A stretch of DNA of 12,458 bases from Candidatus Competibacteraceae bacterium (GTDB taxonomy: Bacteria; Pseudomonadota; Gammaproteobacteria; Competibacterales; Competibacteraceae): assembly GCA_020444985.1 (NCBI GenBank), contig JAGRHK010000015.1, positions 1-12,458 on the forward strand, read 5' to 3'. Shown here piece after piece: positions 1 through 7,046 of the stretch. Position 1 is the stretch's first letter. Every line of letters starts with the position of its first letter. The translations under genes were made by a program, and so were the position numbers. Under the pieces are notes generated by a model. That model did not search any database and was not told where the DNA came from. It saw only the letters and a list, made by a program, of their open reading frames with translations.

Positions 1-384
1 GCCATATTCATGCAGTTCGTGGATTTCTTCAGGAACGATCACGCCGCCGCCGCCGCCGAAGACCTTGATGTTGGCGCCCCCGCGCTCGCGCAACAGGTCG
101 ATCATGTATTTGAAGAATTCGACGTGGCCGCCTTGGTAGGAGCTGATGGCGATACCTTGGACATCTTCTTGTAAAGCAGCAGTGACAATATCGTCGACCG
201 ACCGATTATGGCCGAGATGAATGACCTCCGTACCGCTGGCTTGCAGGATGCGGCGCATGATATTGATCGAGGCGTCGTGGCCATCGAACAGGCTGGCGGC
301 GGTCACGAAACGCACTTTATGATGGGGATGAACTTTGTCGACGCCAGGCAGGGGATGGCGTAGGGAATTGATCACTGCGGACAT
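1..384 (-). CDS. icmF: Fused isobutyryl-CoA mutase IcmF, N-terminal part (runs off the window)
   Basis: Only the first 128 codons are visible; the reading frame is open to base 1. They form the cobalamin-binding domain. FDGHDASINIMRRIL (residues 33-47) carries the DxH motif, in which His36 should be the lower axial ligand of the cobalt. SSYQGGHVEFFKYM (81-94) and the glycine run GGGGG (110-114) line the nucleotide tail of B12. In ordinary methylmalonyl-CoA mutases this domain is C-terminal. A B12 domain at the very N-terminus with this wording is typical of IcmF, where it is followed by a MeaI-type GTPase chaperone and the mutase barrel. IcmF interconverts isobutyryl-CoA and n-butyryl-CoA in the cytoplasm using adenosylcobalamin. 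The ATG at 384 is preceded by GAGGAG (minus strand of 392-397) at 7 nt, a good ribosome site. The gene is divergent from the thiolase gene. The GTPase and mutase domains lie outside the window, so the fusion is inferred. Confidence 0.9.
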   Translation of the reverse strand, partial: MSAVINSLRHPLPGVDKVHPHHKVRFVTAASLFDGHDASINIMRRILQASGTEVIHLGHNRSVDDIVTAALQEDVQGIAISSYQGGHVEFFKYMIDLLRERGGANIKVFGGGGGVIVPEEIHELHEYG

Positions 385-391
385 GAAGAAT

Positions 392-418
392 CTCCTCGGT
401 TGTTATGCCGTCATCATA
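392..418 (-). promoter_or_regulatory. Candidate icmF promoter -10 box and ribosome site
   Basis: On the minus strand, TATGAT (413-418) matches the sigma-70 -10 consensus at 5 of 6 positions and lies about 29 nt before the ATG. GAGGAG (392-397) is the ribosome site. The -35 window, 17 bp further upstream (436-441), has no TTGACA-like sequence. Instead it falls within the repeated element CTTGGGCTTG (434-443). This would suit an activator-dependent promoter, but that is inference. Confidence 0.4.
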
Positions 419-433
419 CTCTTGCGTGGTCAT

Positions 434-550
434 CTTGGGCTTGCCTCTACCGGGGTTGCCGCAATTTCACTCGATTATCAAAGATTTTTTAGTTGTCACC
501 TTGAGCTTGCCGCGACAAGCGTTGCCACAATTGCATAGCAAAGATTTTTT
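434..550. repeat. Imperfect tandem direct repeat (two units of 60-66 bp)
   Basis: Unit 1 starts at 434 and unit 2 at 500. Shared blocks are CTTGRGCTTGCC (434-445 and 500-511), GTTGCCRCAATT (455-466 and 521-532) and CAAAGATTTTTT (479-490 and 539-550). The first two blocks recur at an offset of 66 and the third at 60, so about 6 bp were lost from the second unit. A partial third unit follows, with CTTGAACTTG at 585-594. The repeat fills the icmF-phaA intergenic region and contains no convincing reading frame. It looks like duplicated regulatory DNA rather than a mobile element. Confidence 0.65.
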
Positions 551-584
551 GCCTGATAAACCTTGACAAATCTTTTTGGATAAG

Positions 585-594
585 CTTGAACTTG
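585..594. promoter_or_regulatory. Third copy of the CTTGRRCTTG element
   Basis: CTTGAACTTG (585-594) is the third member of a set with CTTGGGCTTG (434-443) and CTTGAGCTTG (500-509). The two half-sites are in direct orientation with two bases between them, starting 6 bp apart, and the middle bases are always purines. Such an arrangement in a divergent control region suggests a transcription-factor site. No regulator is identified. Confidence 0.35.
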
Positions 595-668
595 AGCAAG
601 CAATCGTCTGCTCAGGAGATGTAAACGGTTTTTACGCAACCCGTTACATAGAGCAGCCATCGCCAGAT

Positions 669-718
669 TTGACTACATTTTTCCAATTTTTAACGATTAT
701 TAATCAATAAGTTGGAGG
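669..718 (+). promoter_or_regulatory. A+T-rich leader with weak -35-like box and the phaA ribosome site
   Basis: TTGACT (669-674) resembles a -35 box, but the sequence 17-18 bp downstream is a poor -10, so the promoter is unproven. The region 669-710 is clearly A+T-rich. GGAGG (714-718) lies 7 nt before the ATG at 726. It decides that start over the out-of-frame ATG at 721, which would sit only 2 nt after GGAGG. Confidence 0.4.
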
Positions 719-725
719 TCATGGT

Positions 726-1904
726 ATGGAGAACGTGGTGATCGTCGCCGCCCGCCGCACCGCAGTCGGCAAATTCCTGGGCAGTATTGGCGGTATTTCG
801 GCCAGTACACTGGGCGCTAAAGTTATCCAGGCATTGCTCGCGCAAACCGGGGTGCCTCCCGAACGCATCGATGAGGTTATCCTCGGCCAGGTGCTGACTA
901 CGGCAACCGGCCAAAACCCTGCCCGTCAAGCGTGCATCGAAGGGGGATTGCCCTACCAAGTACCGGCGATAACCATCAATAAGGTCTGCGGGAGTGGCCT
1001 CAAGGCGGTCCATCTGGCTGCGCAAGCGATTAAGTGCGGTGACGCGCAGATCATCATTGCCGGTGGTCAGGAAAGCATGAGTCAGTCCTGTCATGCTCTC
1101 GAAGGCTCCCGTAGAGGCCAAGCCATGGGCGACTGGAAGATCGTCGACACCATGATCAAGGATGGTCTCTGGGATGCTTTTCATCAATACCATATGGGCC
1201 GGACCGCAGAGAATATTGCCCAGGATTTTGGCATTTCCCGAGAGGAACAGGATGCCTTCGCGGCAGCCTCCCAACAGAAAGCGGTGGCGGCTCAACAAGC
1301 CGGTTACTTCAAAGAGCAGATCGTTCCTGTTGAAATCCCGCAGCGCGGGGGTAACCCCATTGTCTTCGACACCGATGAATTTATCCGGCCCAAGACCACC
1401 GTCGAGAGCTTGGCCAAACTGCGCCCTGCCTTCACGAAGGATGGCACGGTCACGGCGGGCAACGCTTCCGGCATTAACGACGGTGCGGCGGCGTTCCTGG
1501 TGATGAGTGAGCGCGCGGCCCAGGAACTGGGGTTAACGCCATTAGCCCGGATCGTGGCCTACGCGAGCGCCGGCGTCGATCCCCGCATCATGGGCACGGG
1601 TCCCATTCCCGCCACGCAGCGCTGTCTTGAAAAAGCCGGCTGGAGTCCCGCAGATCTGGATTTGGTGGAAGCCAATGAAGCTTTCGCCGCCCAGGCGATT
1701 TCCGTCAATCGCAAGTTAGGCTGGGATCTCAATAAGGTTAACGTCAACGGCGGCGCGATTGCCATCGGCCATCCGATTGGCGCATCCGGCGCTCGGGTGC
1801 TAGTGACTCTGCTGCACGAAATGGTGCGGCGCGATGCCCACCGCGGTCTGGCGACTCTGTGCATCGGCGGTGGCCAAGGCGTTGCGCTGGCCGTCGAGCG
1901 TTAA
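726..1904 (+). CDS. phaA: Acetyl-CoA C-acetyltransferase (thiolase)
   Basis: A complete thiolase of 392 residues, the usual length for biosynthetic acetyl-CoA acetyltransferases. It condenses two acetyl-CoA to acetoacetyl-CoA, the first step of poly-3-hydroxybutyrate synthesis, and can run in reverse in degradation. All catalytic elements are present: nucleophile Cys88 in INKVCGSGLKAV, GGQESMS in the loop domain, His349 in GHPIGASGARV, and the second active-site Cys379 in LCIGGGQGVAL. A strong GGAGG ribosome site lies 7 nt before the ATG. It diverges from icmF, whose product also handles C4 acyl-CoAs. No phaB or phaC is visible, so the storage-polymer role is inferred; it could equally be an atoB-type degradative thiolase. 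The enzyme class is very secure, the symbol less so. Confidence 0.93.
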   Translation: MENVVIVAARRTAVGKFLGSIGGISASTLGAKVIQALLAQTGVPPERIDEVILGQVLTTATGQNPARQACIEGGLPYQVPAITINKVCGSGLKAVHLAAQAIKCGDAQIIIAGGQESMSQSCHALEGSRRGQAMGDWKIVDTMIKDGLWDAFHQYHMGRTAENIAQDFGISREEQDAFAAASQQKAVAAQQAGYFKEQIVPVEIPQRGGNPIVFDTDEFIRPKTTVESLAKLRPAFTKDGTVTAGNASGINDGAAAFLVMSERAAQELGLTPLARIVAYASAGVDPRIMGTGPIPATQRCLEKAGWSPADLDLVEANEAFAAQAISVNRKLGWDLNKVNVNGGAIAIGHPIGASGARVLVTLLHEMVRRDAHRGLATLCIGGGQGVALAVER

Positions 1905-1913
1905 CAGCCGCGT

Positions 1914-1945
1914 CAATTGGGGGATGACACAGACCCCCGAAATTG
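1914..1945 (+). other. Stem-loop just after phaA
   Basis: CAATTGGGGG (1914-1923) pairs with CCCCC (1934-1938) and AATTG (1941-1945), with a two-base GA bulge and a 10-nt loop. It begins 10 nt after the stop codon. No T-run follows, so it is more likely an mRNA 3'-end stabiliser or processing structure than an intrinsic terminator. Confidence 0.4.
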
Positions 1946-2005
1946 AATCGTGCGGTCCTCGATGAGTCTTGTCGTATTTTCAAACCACCTCGGCGCCATG
2001 CGCCA

Positions 2006-2037
2006 CCCCTCCTGACTCCAAGGAGGGGGACTTTCTT
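2006..2037 (+). terminator. Probable rho-independent terminator of phaA
   Basis: A perfect 8-bp G+C-rich stem, CCCCTCCT (2006-2013) with AGGAGGGG (2021-2028), has a 7-nt loop and is followed by the pyrimidine-rich tail CTTTCTT. The tail is T-rich only in the plus direction, which fits termination of phaA transcription about 100 nt after its stop. Confidence 0.5.
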
Positions 2038-2095
2038 GAACGGGGCGGAATGTAGCTATCGTCGAGTTTCAGTCATGCTGATCCCGCAAGCCTGC

Positions 2096-3628
2096 CTAAG
2101 CGCGCTCCCAGGCGAACCCGGACAGGTTGCGTTGTTCAGCGCTGAAATCGATGCCGATCAGGGTCACGGGCTGGCCGGCATAACGCTGGTGATAGCCCTT
2201 GCGCCTGATTTGATCCAGCGCCGTTTGCCCAGCGTTGCCCTCATCGACCTTGAATTCCAGCAGCCAGATGCGACCCTGGTATTCGATGACGAGATCAACC
2301 TGCCCCCGGTGGCTGACCTCCTCAGCGCGGGTGTCCACGCCCAAAGCGGCGAAGGTGCAATAGACCAGCGACGCCCAGTAGCCTTCGTAGTTAGCCAAGT
2401 CATTCTTGCGATACCAATTATGCGGAATCGAGGCGAAGAAGGCATGAAAGGCGTTTTCGAGGGCGGCGGGATCGTCTTGCTTGAGGGCGCGGGCGATGCG
2501 GTTGCGGGTCTGCTCCTTGGCCATCAGGTCGGGAACGTAGCGATTCAACACCGCCCGGGGCAGACTGACGCGCACTTCATGGTTGGGATAGCCTAACCGA
2601 TAGTGGTAGGCATCGAATTCCCAAAGCTGTTCGTGAATGGTCAGATAGCCGGTTTGAAACAACAAGGTTTCCGGCTCGAGCGTTTCCACATCAAAGCGCC
2701 CGAGCAGCTCTTCCTCCAGCCAAAGATTTTCCAACGCTGGCAGGTAAACCTGTCGAGCGCGCATCAGCTCAATCAAAAACGTCGGCGTCCCACTTTCGAA
2801 CCAGTAGGGTTTGAATTGGCGATGACGTAGATACAGGAGGATATCGAAGGGGTTATAGACCGGATCACCCAGGAAGTTGTAGCCGTTGTACCAGCGCCGC
2901 ACTTCGGCTAAATCCACGCCTTGCAGATGCTCCGCAAAGGTTGTGGTCAATTCATTCTCCGTGTATCCGCATAGGGTCGCGACGCGCGGATCAAGGGTGA
3001 TGTCTTCCAAATTGTTCAGATCAGAGAACAGGGAAACCTTGGAGAATTTGCTGACGCCGGTCAGCAACACGAATTTCAGGTGCGGGTCGAGGCGCTTGAT
3101 GACCGAGTAGAAATTGCGCAAGCCCTCACGCATCGCTCGCGCCTGTTCGGGATTTTGCAGGTTATCCAGGATCGGCTTGTCGTATTCGTCGACCAACAGG
3201 ACGACCGGTTCACCCGTGGTCTGATGGAGATGTTCCACCAAATGCGTCAGAGCCAGATGCACGGGTTGTTCCTGCCAGGGCAAGCCGTGTCGTTCGTGGT
3301 TAAAATGCACTTGACTGAGCAGCGTCGCATCCAGCAGGGCGCGGTCGGTGAGTACGCCCGGACTGAAATCAAAGCGCAGGATGGGATAGCGGCGGCTCCA
3401 GTCCCAATGCGCCTCTAGATACAGACCCGCGAATAATTCCCGATGGCCGGCGAAAGCTTCAGCGAGGGTATCGACGAACAGACTCTTACCGAAGCGGCGC
3501 GGTCGGGCTAGAAAGTAATACTTGCCCTGTTCAGCGAGTTGGGCGACGAACGGGGTTTTGTCGACGTAGGCATAGCCTTCGGTACGCATCTCGCGCAGGT
3601 TTTGCAGACCGATAGGGAGTTTTTTCAT
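2096..3628 (-). CDS. AAA-ATPase-like / PD-(D/E)XK nuclease family protein
   Basis: A 510-residue protein of the widespread two-domain family made of an AAA-ATPase-like domain (PF09820 type) and a C-terminal PD-(D/E)XK nuclease-like domain (PF08011 type). The start MKKLPIGLQNLREMR is the family's usual N-terminus. ARPRRFGKSLF (41-51) is the modified P-loop of this group. LLVDEYDKPIL (144-154) is the Walker B region, and LLTGVSKFSKVS (188-199) the sensor region. The nuclease signature is intact: Asp445 in GQVDLVI, Glu458 and Lys460 in LLEFKVD, and Gln473 further on. The biological role of the family is not established; copies are often numerous in one genome. It lies 50 bp downstream of the restriction-modification-like gene on the same strand. 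The ribosome site is weak (a purine-poor leader), so translation may depend on the upstream gene. Confidence 0.88.
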   Translation of the reverse strand: MKKLPIGLQNLREMRTEGYAYVDKTPFVAQLAEQGKYYFLARPRRFGKSLFVDTLAEAFAGHRELFAGLYLEAHWDWSRRYPILRFDFSPGVLTDRALLDATLLSQVHFNHERHGLPWQEQPVHLALTHLVEHLHQTTGEPVVLLVDEYDKPILDNLQNPEQARAMREGLRNFYSVIKRLDPHLKFVLLTGVSKFSKVSLFSDLNNLEDITLDPRVATLCGYTENELTTTFAEHLQGVDLAEVRRWYNGYNFLGDPVYNPFDILLYLRHRQFKPYWFESGTPTFLIELMRARQVYLPALENLWLEEELLGRFDVETLEPETLLFQTGYLTIHEQLWEFDAYHYRLGYPNHEVRVSLPRAVLNRYVPDLMAKEQTRNRIARALKQDDPAALENAFHAFFASIPHNWYRKNDLANYEGYWASLVYCTFAALGVDTRAEEVSHRGQVDLVIEYQGRIWLLEFKVDEGNAGQTALDQIRRKGYHQRYAGQPVTLIGIDFSAEQRNLSGFAWERA

Positions 3629-3678
3629 GGGGCGGACGCTCGGCGAATGGAGAGCAATTCAATGATTTTACAGGAATG

Positions 3679-6600
3679 TTAGTCACCCTGCGTGATGCAA
3701 TCCCGATAATTTTCATCCAGCACTGGGCGCATGAGCACGAGTGCGGTGATGCGCCGCGCGATCCAGGTCAATTCCAGGGCTTCATCGTCGGACAGGGGGC
3801 GTCCCAGCAATTCCAGCTCCCGATACGACAGCCATTTCTTGATGACTGGGTAGCCGCCCAGCGTGAATTCCCAAACTGGGCGCGGCATGTTTTTCCAATA
3901 GCATTGCGCGTTGAGATAAATATCCAGGGTTTCTTCGCCCAATCCTGGCAATTCGGCGTCGGTCAAGGCGCGGCTGGCTATTTTTCCTTTGCCGGGCATG
4001 GTGACGCCGCCTTTGCCGGCATGACCCCAACCGGCGGTGACTTTCAAATATTCCGACGTGAGTGCGGCATCCTTCGGCAGGGTCAGCAGGGCGATGGTCG
4101 CCAGTTCCGGGCGCGGTTTGCCTTGCGTGACGCCGGGTAGCGGTGTTTCGGTGTCGAGCAGGGCGGCAATCTTCCGACCGAATTCAGCGGAGGCCAGCAG
4201 CCGCTCTCGCGTGGCGGGTAACGGAAGGCGCGGCCAGTCCTGTTTCAGCGCCCCGGCATTGTCGGTGCGGTAGGCGGGCGCGTGGAGAATGGCGATGATG
4301 TGATGAAACAGCGTCGGCGCGTCGGCGTCAAGCCGAGTGAGGTAGTCGGTAGCGGTAGGACTGAGGTTGGGTTGGTAAGTGTCTTGGCTAGCGAAGGGCT
4401 TGAGGTAAAGCGGAAAGAAACTCGATAAGCCATTACCAAAGTTATCGCCTAAAACCCGTGTTACAAAGCCCCGGTCAAATTCATCCTTTGGTTGCTTTTG
4501 GCGGGCTTCAAGCCAGATGTTTTGTGGAAACACATGCGGAAAATAATCACTACGTTTTTCATCAAGCAGCTTGGTTTCCGCTTCCCAGTACAGCCAACGC
4601 ACATCGAAAGGCCGATAAGCGTAGCGAACGATATTCTCCGATCTGAATCCACGTTTTTGCAGGATGGCGCGTGTTACTTTCGGATCAAAACGCGCAGTTT
4701 TTTTCAGCAACGCCGGCGCAATCCGCCGTATTTCTTCATCGCTGACGTTCGGATCGAAATACTTGCGCATCCGTTGCTCCAGCACGGCGCGGTCAATGTC
4801 AACCAAGGCGTCATCACGGCTGGTTTTGACGCCGGGGAAGGAGGCGGGCAGCAATTCCGGCAGACGGGGCCAGGTCAGATAATCAGCTTTAAAAAGCTTT
4901 GGTTTGAACGGAAAGCCAATGGCGGCAACTGGCTGTAGCTCAGTATAAAGCGCATTAAAATCCTCCTGTTGAATGCTGGCTGATAAAGCGGCGCGACGCT
5001 CCTCAGCTCGCGCGTGATCAAGATCACGATAACGAATGACATTCGATTCCGATGAGCTACGCGCTAATAAACTAATTTGCGTACCAATTTTGATGCCTGG
5101 TAAATTGCCCGACATAGCGAAAACTGTTTCACTGGTTTTTCCATCGGGCGCATATTCCGAAATAATCCGATCACCGTGTAAATTATCAATCCAGATCCGG
5201 TCAAATTTCTCCAGATAGCGTTCCCGCATTCCGGTAAACGACAAACCATCCAGCCAGGAATAATTGGAGATCAAACAAACCACGCCCCGCCCGCTGTGTT
5301 CGACGATATGCCGCTCTGCCATGCGAAAAAATCGCACATACAAATCATTCAAACCCTGGCCTTGCGGCGCGGGCGCATGACGGGTTTGCCGATAAGCGCG
5401 GGTCAACTCCTGTTCCTCTTCCACCGCGACCCCGGCGAACCCGTTATAGGGCGGATTGCCCAGAATCACCAGAATCCGTCGTTCCTGCTTGACCTGGTGC
5501 GCCGCCTGATTCTCCGCCATCAACTCAGGAAAATTCATCGTCAGTTGCTCCATGCGCTGCTTGCCTTCCTCGTCCGGTGGCTGCCAACCGGTCAGCGCAT
5601 TGGTCAGATAAACGCTCAGCCGTTCCATCTTGCCAGGCGGCGGATCGGCTTCCAGCGGCGCGCCCCACTGTTGCAGCAGTAGACCCAGTTGCAAATGGGC
5701 CACCACATACGGCGCAGGCAACAGCTCGAAGCCGAACACCCGCTCCAACGCCGCCTGCTTCAATTTCGCCCCAGCCAGACCGCCCAAACCTTGTTCATCC
5801 AAACGCGTCTTGATCAGGCGCAACACCTCAGTCAAATACGCGCCGGTGCCGCAACAGGGATCGAGAATGAATACTTCCGGGTCTGCCAGCCCGTTCGCAA
5901 TGTCCAATTCTTCCCGCAAGACCGCATCGACCCGCGCCACCATGTAGCGCACGATTTCCGGCGGTGTGTACCACACCCCCAATTGCTTGCGCAGCTCCGG
6001 GTCAAAGACTTGCAGGAATGGCTCATAGAAATACTGCACAGCGTTGCCAGCGGCGAACTGGCGGAAAAACGCCTCCCGATCCACCCGGTCCAGCACGCCA
6101 TTCACCCAGTCCAGCACCTCGGTCAAGCCCAGCGGCAGCAATTGAGAGGGCCGTGATAATTGCTCGAATAACTCGCGAATCATCGGCACGCGCAAGATCC
6201 AACTGGCCAGCCGCCAGTCGAAAGGATCCGGCCGGTTCGGTTGTTCCTGACACCTCAACACCCAGGCGGAAAACACCCCGTAGAACAAGGTCTGAATCAA
6301 CGTGGACCGGAAGAAGTGCTCGCCATCCTCCGCCTCGAAACGCAACCCCAGCGCGTTCTCCAGCGCCGACCGCAACGCCAGCAGCGCCGGTAAATCCGGT
6401 TTATCCGCCAAGCGCGTCCGGGCCTCGCGGGCGTAGGACGCCAGAAACCAGGCCACATCACGCGGATTGTTCAGCGGTGCGGCGCATTGCATGACCCGTT
6501 GGAGATACTCGATCAGGCGTTCGCCGTGGCTCTGCGCAAACGCGCGTGGCTGTTGCAGCCGGGACAGGAACTCGGCAACGGATTCCGCCAAGCGCAAGGT

Positions 6601-7017
6601 TTCCAATACCGCCGGTTGGCCTTGGCGATCCGCGCCGACCAGCAGAAAATCCCGATAATTGGTGACCAGCACCAACCGGTAACGCTTCCAGTATTTGCCT
6701 ACCTGCACTCCGCCCGCTGTGAGCCAACTATCATCCGCCATCCCCTTGATCTCAATCACGCCGCGCTCCGGCAACAGACCGGGCAAGGGCGCGGCGGCGT
6801 CCTTGGGCAGTTGATTGGCGGTAAACAAGCCTGCGTCCGGGTTGCCCGCACCGGTATTCTGCAATTGCGACACCGCTAGCACGCGCGGCTTCAGCATCGC
6901 GCCCACAGCGTTCAACAAATTCATAAGCGCCGGATAATAGGACGCTTCCTGAACACCGCCGCCGGTCGCGAGAATCTCGGCCAAGGCAGCAAAATAGGTT
7001 TCAGCGGGGGATTTCAT
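3679..7017 (-). CDS. Single-chain restriction-modification-like enzyme: nuclease, N6-adenine methylase, ISP-type specificity domain
   Basis: A 1112-residue cytoplasmic protein. N-terminus: a PD-(D/E)XK-like site with Asp61 (GNPDAGLF) and Glu89-x-Lys91 (GVIEIKG). A helical region follows to about 340. The N6-adenine methylase core has WYTPPEIVRYMV (349-360), S-adenosylmethionine motif I LDPCCGTGAYL (385-395), FGFELLPAPYVVAH (428-441), and catalytic motif IV GNPPY (520-524). The C-terminal part ends with GGYPVIKKWL (1054-1063), typical of the type ISP specificity domain. Unlike LlaGI-type ISP enzymes there is no room for, and no sign of, an SF2 helicase between nuclease and methylase. This makes it resemble a type IIG enzyme, expected to methylate one adenine-containing site and cut unmodified DNA. 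That activity is inferred. Parts of codons 586-860 are much A+T-richer than the ends. The gap to the TauE gene is 29 bp and to the AAA/nuclease gene 50 bp. The ribosome site is weak. Confidence 0.88.
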   Translation of the reverse strand: MKSPAETYFAALAEILATGGGVQEASYYPALMNLLNAVGAMLKPRVLAVSQLQNTGAGNPDAGLFTANQLPKDAAAPLPGLLPERGVIEIKGMADDSWLTAGGVQVGKYWKRYRLVLVTNYRDFLLVGADRQGQPAVLETLRLAESVAEFLSRLQQPRAFAQSHGERLIEYLQRVMQCAAPLNNPRDVAWFLASYAREARTRLADKPDLPALLALRSALENALGLRFEAEDGEHFFRSTLIQTLFYGVFSAWVLRCQEQPNRPDPFDWRLASWILRVPMIRELFEQLSRPSQLLPLGLTEVLDWVNGVLDRVDREAFFRQFAAGNAVQYFYEPFLQVFDPELRKQLGVWYTPPEIVRYMVARVDAVLREELDIANGLADPEVFILDPCCGTGAYLTEVLRLIKTRLDEQGLGGLAGAKLKQAALERVFGFELLPAPYVVAHLQLGLLLQQWGAPLEADPPPGKMERLSVYLTNALTGWQPPDEEGKQRMEQLTMNFPELMAENQAAHQVKQERRILVILGNPPYNGFAGVAVEEEQELTRAYRQTRHAPAPQGQGLNDLYVRFFRMAERHIVEHSGRGVVCLISNYSWLDGLSFTGMRERYLEKFDRIWIDNLHGDRIISEYAPDGKTSETVFAMSGNLPGIKIGTQISLLARSSSESNVIRYRDLDHARAEERRAALSASIQQEDFNALYTELQPVAAIGFPFKPKLFKADYLTWPRLPELLPASFPGVKTSRDDALVDIDRAVLEQRMRKYFDPNVSDEEIRRIAPALLKKTARFDPKVTRAILQKRGFRSENIVRYAYRPFDVRWLYWEAETKLLDEKRSDYFPHVFPQNIWLEARQKQPKDEFDRGFVTRVLGDNFGNGLSSFFPLYLKPFASQDTYQPNLSPTATDYLTRLDADAPTLFHHIIAILHAPAYRTDNAGALKQDWPRLPLPATRERLLASAEFGRKIAALLDTETPLPGVTQGKPRPELATIALLTLPKDAALTSEYLKVTAGWGHAGKGGVTMPGKGKIASRALTDAELPGLGEETLDIYLNAQCYWKNMPRPVWEFTLGGYPVIKKWLSYRELELLGRPLSDDEALELTWIARRITALVLMRPVLDENYRDCITQGD

Positions 7018-7046
7018 GGCGGATGGTTTTTTGCGATTTTATTACC

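Noticed and set aside
102..538. Small open frames opposite icmF and in the 385-725 intergenic region
   Set aside because: They overlap the icmF start or the direct repeats, lack ribosome sites and show no protein-like pattern.
563..594. TTGACA at 563-568 as the phaA promoter
   Set aside because: A perfect -35 box, but nothing resembling TATAAT is found 16-18 bp downstream.
434..600. CRISPR-like array
   Set aside because: There are only two to three imperfect copies, no constant repeat with unique spacers, and no cas genes.
690..1298. A 202-codon minus-strand open frame inside the thiolase gene
   Set aside because: It lies antisense to a thiolase gene with complete catalytic motifs, shows no family features, and is explained by high GC.
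2006..2028. Bidirectional terminator also ending the AAA/PD-(D/E)XK gene
   Set aside because: On the minus strand the stem is followed by G+C-rich sequence with no T-run.
1943..2596. A 217-codon plus-strand open frame
   Set aside because: Most of it is antisense to the AAA/PD-(D/E)XK gene and it spans the phaA terminator region. The translation shows no domain pattern.
3679..7017. Type I HsdM, BREX PglX or DISARM methylase
   Set aside because: The N-terminal nuclease motif and the ISP-type C-terminus differ from HsdM. No hsdS/hsdR, brx or drm partner genes are present.
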